Shown piece after piece: positions 51,702 through 58,798 of a DNA stretch of 64,000 nucleotides (position 1 is its first letter; every line of letters starts with the position of its first letter). This stretch comes from Myceligenerans crystallogenes (GTDB lineage: Bacteria; Actinomycetota; Actinomycetes; Actinomycetales; Cellulomonadaceae). Below the pieces are notes generated by a model. That model ran no database searches. It was not told where the DNA came from and saw only the letters and a list, made by a program, of their open reading frames with translations. Position numbers and translations under genes: made by a program. The DNA lies in the NCBI RefSeq assembly GCF_039529775.1, contig NZ_BAAANL010000001.1, positions 992,001 to 1,056,000 of the forward strand, written 5' to 3'.

Positions 51702-52802
51702 GTGCATGTCAGACTCATGGCCCCGTTCATGGTTCCCAAGGTCCTCGACCGCATCTGGCGCGAGGACGGGTCGATGCGCGTCGAGCGGGACAGCTTGATC
51801 GGCAGGCTTCTCGCGGATCTCGGCGCGACGATGAACATGCCCGTCGAGTCCGACCTGGTCATCGAGGACCACAAGCCGGGCGCCGGGGCGGGCCTCGTCT
51901 CGCGGCGCGCGCTCGCGCGCGTCGCGGTGCGGGAGCACGAGGCGTCGCTGCACCTGTCCGCCCTGGGCATCGCCACGCTCACCCTGGACGTCGAGGTGGC
52001 CGGCCTGGAGGAGCTCAGGAGCCTCGAGACGCGGCTGCGCGGGGACGTCGACCGCATCGCCGGCGAGACCGTGGCCGTCGTCCGCCGGCACCTCGGCACC
52101 GACGCCGGCGCGGCCTTCGAGGGGCAGATCATCTGGTGGCACCGCCTGCTGGTCGCGCCCGCCCCGGAGGTCTGCGCGGTCCACGGGCTGACGCACGGCG
52201 GCGACCGCGTCGAGGTGGGCGACGGGTACACGTACGTCCCCGACGGGGCCTTCCTGGACGACGTCGAGGAAGGCGTGCTCGCCGCCACCGAGGAGTGGAT
52301 CATCTTCGACGGCGCGTACCGGGGGATGCTCGACCAGATGGGCCGGATGCGCAACGCGTCGCGGCGGCGGCGGACCGACCGCCTGGACGAGCTCGTGCTC
52401 GAGGGCGCCGAGGCGGCCGCCGATCTCGAGTACCAGATGCTCGTGATGGACGAACGCGCCCGCTACCTCACGCACGCCGCGGCGGCGACCCGCGCCTCGG
52501 CCGTCGCCGCCTGGCGCCTCGACGAGTCCCGGGAGGGGTTGCGCGACCAGGTCACGTCGGTCCGGTCCGTGGCGTCCGACGCGCGCGACGCCATCGGCAG
52601 GAAGATGGATGTGCGCCGCAACAACCTGCTCTACCTGTTCACGCTGATCGCCGCGATGGAGATGGCCCTGATCGTCTACGAGTTCCTCGTCGAGCGCGAC
52701 GCGCCGATCACGAGCATCCTCAGGGTGGTGGTGGCCGGTGCCATGCTGATCGCCGCCGGCGCGAGCACCTACCTGGTGATGACGGGAGAACGACGTGGCT
52801 GA
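51702..52802 (+). CDS. Unknown protein with C-terminal two-helix membrane hairpin (RMND1/CorA-like layout)
   Basis: 366 residues. A soluble N-terminal part (about 1-190) with EEWIIFDGAYRGML, an Arg-rich coiled coil (about 210-300) and two membrane helices at about 308-330 and 338-360 (NNLLYLFTLIAAMEMALIVYEFL, VVVAGAMLIAAGASTYLVM). This resembles CorA or RMND1/DUF155 proteins in shape, without a CorA GMN motif. GTG 51702 is leaderless (TAATGT at 51690-51695). Its last 8 bases overlap the start of the ammonia-lyase-like gene, so it is coupled to it. Function unknown; it may anchor the complex or sense a signal. Confidence 0.7.
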   Translation: MHVRLMAPFMVPKVLDRIWREDGSMRVERDSLIGRLLADLGATMNMPVESDLVIEDHKPGAGAGLVSRRALARVAVREHEASLHLSALGIATLTLDVEVAGLEELRSLETRLRGDVDRIAGETVAVVRRHLGTDAGAAFEGQIIWWHRLLVAPAPEVCAVHGLTHGGDRVEVGDGYTYVPDGAFLDDVEEGVLAATEEWIIFDGAYRGMLDQMGRMRNASRRRRTDRLDELVLEGAEAAADLEYQMLVMDERARYLTHAAAATRASAVAAWRLDESREGLRDQVTSVRSVASDARDAIGRKMDVRRNNLLYLFTLIAAMEMALIVYEFLVERDAPITSILRVVVAGAMLIAAGASTYLVMTGERRG

Positions 52803-54060
52803 GACGCTCGATCAGTTGCTGGCGCGGGTCGACGGCGGCAAGCCCCTGCCTGCCTGGACCCGTGCGTCCCGCCGCATCGCGGCGGAGCACAAGGCCCTGG
52901 CCGAGCTGGTGGCCGGCGGCACGGACGGATACGGCGTCACCACGCAGGTGGGTCACCGCGACAAGAACCGTGTCCGCGACATCGAGGCCTTCCAGCAGGA
53001 CCTGCTGAGCAGCCATCTGCTGCCCGGCCTCGAGTGGGCCACGCGCCTGCAGTCCCGGTGCATTTCACTGGCCAAGGCGCACCAGCTGAGCCGTGGTGGC
53101 ACCGGATGCCCGCCCGCCACCTACCGGGCCGTCTGCGAGGCCGCGGTGGACCCCGGGTTCGCGCCCCGGGTCCCGCTGGACGCGTCGTACTCGTCGGGCG
53201 ACGTCATCCCCGGCGCCTGGTGGGCGCACGGCCTGGTGGAGCACTCGCGTGCGGATCTCGGCGCGAAGGGCGCGCTGACCCTGATGAACGGCTCGTACGT
53301 GCACCTGGGGCTGGCGCTGGCGCTGGTGCCGCGGATGCGGGGGGCGCTGGCCGACCTCCGGCGGGTGGCCGCGGCGGCCCTCGTGGCGGGACGGGCCAAG
53401 AACGCCGACGCCGCGCACGGCGTGCGGATCGAGCCCCGGCTGGGACAGGACCCCGTGGCGATCCGCGCGACGGACGAGGTGCTGGCGAGCCTCGCCGAGG
53501 TCGTCGCACGCTTCGAGGAGGCGCTGGAGGGGGATCTCGCGCGGCCGTCGGACAACCCGCTGCTGGTCGACGGCAGGTTGGTCGAGCAGGCGTCCTTCCT
53601 GAGCCCGCGTACCGCGCTCGCGGGATCCTCGCTCATGGACGCGTGGATGTACGCCGGCACGTGGCTGGACCGGGCCGTGACCTGGCTCTGCTCGGGCGCG
53701 GGAGGGCTGCCGCCCGAGCTGGCGGAGGGCGAGAGCCTCGGCCTGATCCAGGTCCCGAAGCTGGTGGCGGCCCGGGTGCACCGGCTTCGCGAGGTCCTCG
53801 CCCCGCGCCCGTTCAGCGCCGGCGGTTCCACCTCACGGGACATCGAGGACCTGTGGACGCACGGTGTCATGCAGGTCGTCGCGCTCGAACAGGGCCTGGA
53901 CATCGTCCACGAGCTGCAGGCGCTGCTCACCGCCGTGATCCGGCGGGCCGTCGCGGTCGGTGCGCCCGACGCGGCGGCGGCGGTGCTCGGCCGCGGCCCG
54001 GCCTCCGGCCGCGACTTCGCCGAGGAGGTCGCCGCGGCCCGGGAGTCCCTGACCTGGTGA
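52795..54060 (+). CDS. Short, divergent aromatic amino acid ammonia-lyase (HAL/PAL) homologue
   Basis: 421 residues against about 500 in the family. Recognisable landmarks: YGVTTQVGHRDKNR (Y46, like the catalytic Tyr of YGxNTG), LMNGSYVHLG (N165), PSDNPLL, FLSPRTALAGSSLMDAWM and DIEDLWTHGVMQV (E351, like the QED Glu). Two key positions differ. The Ala-Ser-Gly triad that cyclises to MIO is Ser-Ser-Gly (133-135 in SYSSGDVIPG), and the Tyr of QDxYSLR is Val221 (QDPVAIR). The fold is thus kept while classical lyase chemistry is doubtful; an altered lyase, aminomutase or binding role is possible. GTG 52795 follows GGGAGAACGA and overlaps the upstream gene by 8 bases. Next comes an ATP-grasp gene on the same strand. 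Confidence 0.78.
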   Translation: MAETLDQLLARVDGGKPLPAWTRASRRIAAEHKALAELVAGGTDGYGVTTQVGHRDKNRVRDIEAFQQDLLSSHLLPGLEWATRLQSRCISLAKAHQLSRGGTGCPPATYRAVCEAAVDPGFAPRVPLDASYSSGDVIPGAWWAHGLVEHSRADLGAKGALTLMNGSYVHLGLALALVPRMRGALADLRRVAAAALVAGRAKNADAAHGVRIEPRLGQDPVAIRATDEVLASLAEVVARFEEALEGDLARPSDNPLLVDGRLVEQASFLSPRTALAGSSLMDAWMYAGTWLDRAVTWLCSGAGGLPPELAEGESLGLIQVPKLVAARVHRLREVLAPRPFSAGGSTSRDIEDLWTHGVMQVVALEQGLDIVHELQALLTAVIRRAVAVGAPDAAAAVLGRGPASGRDFAEEVAAARESLTW

Positions 54061-54178
54061 CCGCCGGAGCCCGGCGGCGTCGTCGTGCCGCGGCGGCCCG
54101 GGCGCCACGGGTCGACGCCGTCCTGGAACGTGGACCGGGCGAGGCGCGCGTCACACCGCGGGGCTACGCTGGCATCCC

Positions 54179-55090
54179 GTGACTGAGAACCGCCGCGTTG
54201 CGCTGGCCACCTGCTCCGTCCTGCCCCAGCTCGACAAGGGGGACCAGCCGCTCGTCGGCGCCCTGACGGAGCGCGGGATCACCGCGGAACCCGTGGTCTG
54301 GGACGACGACGCCGTGGACTGGGCGGGCTACGACCTCGTCGTCGTGCGATCCACCTGGGACTACTCGGCGCGTCGCGACGAGTTCGTCGAGTGGGCCAGG
54401 AGCGTCCCGAACCTGCTCAACGGCGCCGACGTCCTGGAGTGGAACACCGACAAGCGCTACCTGCGGGTGCTGGAGGAGTCCGGCGTCCCGGTGGTCCCCA
54501 CGATCTGGCTCGACCCCGCGCGCCACCTGTCCAAGCGTGCCGTGCACACGCGGATGCCGGCGTTCGGCGACTTCGTGGTCAAGCCGGTGGTGAGCGCCGG
54601 CGCCGCCGACACGGGGCGGTACCAGCCGGTCGACGCCGAGTCGCGGGCGCTGGCGATCAAGCGGGCCTGCCGCCTGCTCGACGACGGTCGCTGGGTCATG
54701 ATCCAGCCCTACGTCACGTCCGTGGACACCGCGGGGGAGACCTGCGTGGTGTTCGTCGACGGCGAGCCCACGCACGCCGTGCGGAAGAACGCCCTGCTCA
54801 ACGGACCGATGCGGCCCACCCAGGGCCTGTACCTGCTGGAGGAGATGGCGCCGTTCGCGCCGTCGGACGAGCAGGTCGCCGCGGCCCGCCGGGCGCTGGA
54901 GGTCGCGACCGCGGCGATCGGCGTCGCCGAGCCGCTGCTGTACGCCCGCGTCGACCTCGTCACCGGTGACGACGGCACCCCGCTCGTGCTGGAGCTGGAG
55001 CTCACCGAGCCGTCGCTGTGGCTGCACCTCGCGGGCGACGTGGACGCCTTCGGCAGGCTCGCGGACGCGATCGTCGCCCGCCTGGGCTGA
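54179..55090 (+). CDS. ATP-grasp family ligase (DcsG/RimK-like)
   Basis: 303 residues. The N-terminus (VALATCSVLPQLDKGDQPLVGALTERG, VVWDDDAVDW, VVVRSTWDYSARRDEF) and the ATP-grasp core (DFVVKPVVSAGAADTGRY, VMIQPYVTSVDTAGETCVVFVDG, LYARVDLVTGDDGTPLVLELELTEPSLWL) match the group that includes D-cycloserine ligase-like enzymes, which join a carboxylate to an amine or nucleophile. Metal ligands E-x-E near residue 270 are in place. GTG 54179 has its own leaderless promoter (TACGCT, 54165-54170), so it is near, but not strictly cotranscribed with, the lyase-like gene. A strong hairpin terminates it. Confidence 0.85.
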   Translation: MTENRRVALATCSVLPQLDKGDQPLVGALTERGITAEPVVWDDDAVDWAGYDLVVVRSTWDYSARRDEFVEWARSVPNLLNGADVLEWNTDKRYLRVLEESGVPVVPTIWLDPARHLSKRAVHTRMPAFGDFVVKPVVSAGAADTGRYQPVDAESRALAIKRACRLLDDGRWVMIQPYVTSVDTAGETCVVFVDGEPTHAVRKNALLNGPMRPTQGLYLLEEMAPFAPSDEQVAAARRALEVATAAIGVAEPLLYARVDLVTGDDGTPLVLELELTEPSLWLHLAGDVDAFGRLADAIVARLG

Positions 55091-55106
55091 GCCCGGGCAG
55101 AGCGCG

Positions 55107-55138
55107 AAGGCCCCTCTCGCCGAGGCGAGAGGGGCCTT
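55107..55138. terminator. Terminator hairpin after the ATP-grasp gene
   Basis: 14-bp perfect stem AAGGCCCCTCTCGC (55107-55120) with GCGAGAGGGGCCTT (55125-55138), 4-base loop, followed by a short T stretch. Faces tRNA-His on the other strand. Confidence 0.85.
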
Positions 55139-55146
55139 TCACATGG

Positions 55147-55220
55147 GGTGAGCGACGGGACTTGAACCCGCGACCCTCGCGACCACAACGCGATGCTCTA
55201 CCAGCTGAGCTACGCCCACC
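55147..55220 (-). tRNA. tRNA-His(GUG)
   Basis: 74 nt including the encoded G-1 that pairs with C73, diagnostic for tRNA-His. Acceptor GTGGGCG/CGCTCAC, anticodon loop containing GTG, T-loop TTCAAGT. CCA is encoded (complement of 55144-55146). Confidence 0.96.
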
Positions 55221-55286
55221 ATGCCCGCCGATCCTGGACCGGCGGCCGACGAAAAGCATACATGAGGCCGGGCCCCGGCCTCGCAT

Positions 55287-55925
55287 CTATTCCGCCGCGG
55301 ACAGCAGCTTCGTGACGGACGTCTCCTTGACCGACGCCGCCGTCGCGCGTGCGGTCTCCGTGTCCGGGCCCGGCTGCGCCGGGAAGAGCGCCGCGCGGTA
55401 GTACCGCAGCTCGTCGATCGACTCCAGGATGTCCGCCAGCGCCCGGTGGCCGCCGTCCTTCTCCGGGCTGGCGAAGTAGACGCGCGGGTACCAGCGCCGG
55501 GCCAGTTCCTTGATGGAGGAGACGTCGATGATGCGGTAGTGGAGGTGGTTCGTCAGCGCCGGCATCTGGGCGTCGAGGAACATCTTGTCGGTGCCCACCG
55601 AGTTGCCCGCGAGCGGGGCCTTGCCCCGGGCGGGCACGAACTCGCGGATGTACTCCAGCACGCGGGACTCGGCCTCGGCGAGGGAGAGCCCGCCGGCGAG
55701 GGCGTCGAGCAGGCCGGAGGTGGTGTGCATCTTGCGGACGAAGTCCGTCATCTGCGCCAGCGCCTCGGCCGGCGGTTTGACGAGGACGTCGATCCCGTCG
55801 CCCAGCGGGTTCAGTTCGGAATCGGTCACGACCGCGGCGACCTCGACGAGCGCATCCGTGCGTACGTCGAGACCGGTCATCTCGCAGTCGATCCACACGA
55901 TGCGGTCGGCGGGACTGGTGCTCAC
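55287..55925 (-). CDS. orn: Oligoribonuclease
   Basis: 212 residues. The DEDDh exonuclease core: WIDCEMTGLD (D13, E15), NSVGTDKMFLD, and HRALADILESI with the catalytic His and last Asp. It degrades 2-5 nt RNAs, including pGpG. The C-terminal 30 residues are extra. GTG 55925 is leaderless: TAGGGT on its strand (55932-55937) six bases upstream. Confidence 0.95.
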   Translation of the reverse strand: MSTSPADRIVWIDCEMTGLDVRTDALVEVAAVVTDSELNPLGDGIDVLVKPPAEALAQMTDFVRKMHTTSGLLDALAGGLSLAEAESRVLEYIREFVPARGKAPLAGNSVGTDKMFLDAQMPALTNHLHYRIIDVSSIKELARRWYPRVYFASPEKDGGHRALADILESIDELRYYRAALFPAQPGPDTETARATAASVKETSVTKLLSAAE

Positions 55926-56048
55926 GGCCCCACCCTACGACGCGGCCCGGCCAGGTGGCGCAGGGACGCGGCACGACGGCGCGGCCTCACCGGCGGATCG
56001 ACGGGCGTTCCGCTGGTGAGGCCGGGCTGTGCGAGGGGGTCGGTGTCG

Positions 56049-56225
56049 TCAACGGGTCGCCCCCCGGCGTGCGCCGGCGGCGGTGGTGCGCGAGCCGGTG
56101 GCGTCGCGCGACGTGCGGCGCTTCTCCTCCGCGTCGCGCTGGGAGCGCTCGCGCCGGAGCTCGGCCGCATGATCGATGCGTTCCTGCTGGATGGCCTGGA
56201 ACAGCTGATGGTCGATGGTCAGCAC
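56049..56225 (-). CDS. Small basic/charged protein, 58 aa
   Basis: Reads MLTIDHQLFQAIQQERIDHA, then AELRRERSQRDAEEKRR and a TSRD...GARRGATR tail: an amphipathic, strongly charged helix with a disordered end. GTG 56225 has AAAGG seven bases upstream. The pattern is coherent while other frames here are not, and similar small helical proteins occur in actinobacterial genomes. Function unknown. An inverted repeat GAGGTC-N6-GACCTC lies nearby (56270-56287). Confidence 0.5.
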   Translation of the reverse strand: MLTIDHQLFQAIQQERIDHAAELRRERSQRDAEEKRRTSRDATGSRTTAAGARRGATR

Positions 56226-56417
56226 GTGAGTGCCTTTCGTGACGTGGGAGTGCCGGGATGTCCCGGCGTGAGGTCTGGCCGGACCTCTCCACCGCCCGGT
56301 CGTGGGGAACGGGCGGACGTCACCGCGGTGTGTCCGCAGACTCGCACGTCAGGCATGCCGGGCGCACGGCTTTTTCCTCCGGGCGGATCCGCGCTCGTCC
56401 CGGACGGCGATAAGGCT

Positions 56418-56446
56418 TTGACTGACACAGTGGCAGGGTTGTTACC
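56418..56446 (+). promoter_or_regulatory. Promoter of MFS gene
   Basis: TTGACT (56418-56423) and GTTACC (56441-56446) separated by 17 bases; the predicted transcript starts at or next to the ATG at 56455 (leaderless). This is the clearest -35/-10 pair in the window. The rest of 56226-56417 shows no gene. Confidence 0.6.
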
Positions 56447-56454
56447 GTCCGGGC

Positions 56455-57741
56455 ATGACTCACGAGGCGGCCGCCGTCGTCGGCCCCGAGACTGACGACG
56501 CGTCCCCTCCTGCCGCGGGCACCGCGGCCTCCGGTCCCGGCACGGATCCGGCGGCGCACCTGCGCACCCCCGCCTTCCGGTGGCTGACCACCGGCTGGGC
56601 CGCGACGAACTTCGCGGACTCCGCGCTCACCTTCATCCTGGCGATCTGGATCGCCGACCTCACCGGTGACCCCATCGCGGGCGGCCTCAACTTCGCGATG
56701 CTCGGCCTGCCCGCGCTGGCCTCCCCGTTCCTCGGCGCGCTCGCCGACCGGGTGTCCCGCCGCAAGCTGATGGCCTGGGCGTACGTCGGGGGTGCGGTCG
56801 TGCTCCTCCCGCTGTTCTGGGTGAAAGACGCCGCGACGGCCTGGGTGATCTACCCCGTCACGGCCGTGTACGCGCTGGTGGCCTACGTGACCGCGGCCGG
56901 GCAGTCGGGACTGCTCAAGGACCTCATGCCGGACGCCGCCCTCGGGCACGCGAACGCGCGCCTGGCGACCATCGACCAGGTGTTCCGAGTCGCGATGCCG
57001 TTCCTCGGCGCGGGCGTGTACGCGTTCCTGGGCGCGCACTTCCTGGTCGTGACGACCGTCGCGGCGTTCGCGGTCGCGGCGGTGGTGTTCTTCGCGCTGC
57101 GGATCACCGAGACGATGGTCCCGCCGACCCAGCGGGTCAGCCCGCGCGAGCTCGCCGACGGGTTCCGTCAGCTCTACGCCGTCTCGCCGCTCGGCGGCCT
57201 CACGACCGCCATGACGATCGCGCTGGCGTCGGTGGGGCTGATCAACGGCGTGACCTTCGCCATCATGGAGGACCTCGGCATCCCGAACGCCTGGCTGCCC
57301 CCGATGCTCGTGCTGCAGGGCGTGGGCGGGCTGCTCGCCGGCGCCCTCCTGCCGCGGATGATGGCGCGCTGGGGGCGCGCGCGGGTGGTGGCCGTGGGCC
57401 TGCTGCTCGCGGCCGCCGGGCTGGGGCCGGTGCCGCTGGGGCTCGTCGTGCCGACGGTGATCGCGCAGTTCGCGATGGGCTTCGGGCTCACCTCCGCCGT
57501 GGTCGCGTACGTCACCGAACGGCAGGTCGTCACGGCGCTGGAGCTGCAGGGGCGCACCGGCGCCGCGAGCGCGCTCCTGCTGAACTTCCCGCAGGTGCCG
57601 GTCACGGTCGGGGCCGCCGCCCTGCTGGCCGTCTGGGACTGGCGGCTGATCGTGGTGGTCAACGTCGCCGCGCTCCTGCTGTGCGGCCTGGCCGGGCTCC
57701 GGGTCAGGCAGGCGGCTCCACCCGCGCCAGAGCCACGGTGA
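56455..57741 (+). CDS. MFS transporter
   Basis: 428 residues with 12 predicted membrane segments after a 35-residue acidic disordered N-terminus. The motif-A-like loop is GALADRVSRRKLMAWAYV, and AFRWLTTGWAATNFADSAL opens segment 1. It resembles enterobactin-exporter-like and macrolide-efflux-like MFS members; substrate unknown. Its 3' end overlaps the convergent PP2C gene by 38 bases, so the two transcripts are complementary at their ends. Confidence 0.88.
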   Translation: MTHEAAAVVGPETDDASPPAAGTAASGPGTDPAAHLRTPAFRWLTTGWAATNFADSALTFILAIWIADLTGDPIAGGLNFAMLGLPALASPFLGALADRVSRRKLMAWAYVGGAVVLLPLFWVKDAATAWVIYPVTAVYALVAYVTAAGQSGLLKDLMPDAALGHANARLATIDQVFRVAMPFLGAGVYAFLGAHFLVVTTVAAFAVAAVVFFALRITETMVPPTQRVSPRELADGFRQLYAVSPLGGLTTAMTIALASVGLINGVTFAIMEDLGIPNAWLPPMLVLQGVGGLLAGALLPRMMARWGRARVVAVGLLLAAAGLGPVPLGLVVPTVIAQFAMGFGLTSAVVAYVTERQVVTALELQGRTGAASALLLNFPQVPVTVGAAALLAVWDWRLIVVVNVAALLLCGLAGLRVRQAAPPAPEPR

Positions 57742-58798
57742 TGTTGTCCCGGCCGCCGGCCGCGTTCGCCCACAGCACCAGCGCGGCGGCGGTCTCCGAC
57801 GGGTCGGTCGTGCCCCCGGACAGGCGGCGCACCAGCGCGGCGACGTCCTGGGCCTCGGAGCAGTAGTTCCACAGACCGTCCGAGCACACCAGGATCCAGC
57901 CCGGCACCTCCGGCAGCATCGCCGCGCAGTGCGCGTCGTGGTCGGGCGCGCTGCGGCCCAGCCAGCGGGTGATCGCGTGCGAGTGCGGGGAGTTCTCCGC
58001 CTCCTCGCGGGAGAACCCGGCGGCCATCATCTCCTGCGCCCAGGAGTCGTCGACCGACAGCTGATCGGCGGTGCCCTCGTCCGGCAGCCAGTACACCCGC
58101 GAGTCGCCGAGCCAGCCGGCCACGACCAGCCCGGAGTCGACGACGGCGGCGGCGAACGTGCAGGCCGGCGGGTCGAACGCCGGCCCGCTCACCTCACCCG
58201 AGATCGCGGCCTCCCGGGCGATCTCGTCGCCCACCCGGACCACGGTGCCCCCGGCCTCCCGGGAGGCGGTCACCATGGCGTGCGTCCACTCCGCGACGCG
58301 GCTCTCGATCTTGCCGCGTACCGGCATCGAGCCGGCGGGCTCGAACGTGACCAGCACGTCGCGGGCGACGCGGGCGGCGGCCAGCGAGGCGACGTCGGAG
58401 TTCGGGGCGCTGGAGACGCCGTCGCACACCACGAGCACGGCCGTGCCGAGCGCGGAGTCCGGGCCCGCGGCGGCCAGCGCCATCCCGTCCTCGTTGCGCG
58501 CGTGCCGCACGCCACGGTCGCACATCCCCGCGACCCACGCCGCGGGCTTCTCGGTGAAGTGGTCCCGCTCGGACAGCCCGGCCGGCGGCGGGGTCACCGA
58601 CGAGTCGGGGTCCGGGTCCACGACCGTCACCACGGGGATGGGCTCGGTGGGCGGCAGGCCGGCGTCGTCGGCCCCGAACGGCGGCGCCTGCGGGCGGAGC
58701 TCGGTGCCGCACTGCTCGCAGAACCGCGCGCCGGGCGCGGACAGCTCGCCGCAGCGCGGGCAGCGGGTCTTTCTCGGGTTCTCGTCCGGGGTAGTCAT
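57704..58798 (-). CDS. PP2C-type Ser/Thr protein phosphatase with N-terminal zinc ribbon
   Basis: 364 residues. Residues 12-32 are a zinc ribbon (CPRCGELSAPGARFCEQCG). A Pro/Asp-rich linker leads to the PP2C domain (about 90-360): RNEDGMAL, VLVVCDGVSSAPNSDVAS, VAGWLGDSRVYWL, LVCSDGLWNY and GGRDNITVALA, with the metal Asp residues in place. It reverses Ser/Thr phosphorylation. ATG overlaps the pknG stop (ATGA), so kinase and phosphatase are cotranscribed; it probably opposes PknG. Confidence 0.93.
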   Translation of the reverse strand: MTTPDENPRKTRCPRCGELSAPGARFCEQCGTELRPQAPPFGADDAGLPPTEPIPVVTVVDPDPDSSVTPPPAGLSERDHFTEKPAAWVAGMCDRGVRHARNEDGMALAAAGPDSALGTAVLVVCDGVSSAPNSDVASLAAARVARDVLVTFEPAGSMPVRGKIESRVAEWTHAMVTASREAGGTVVRVGDEIAREAAISGEVSGPAFDPPACTFAAAVVDSGLVVAGWLGDSRVYWLPDEGTADQLSVDDSWAQEMMAAGFSREEAENSPHSHAITRWLGRSAPDHDAHCAAMLPEVPGWILVCSDGLWNYCSEAQDVAALVRRLSGGTTDPSETAAALVLWANAAGGRDNITVALARVEPPA

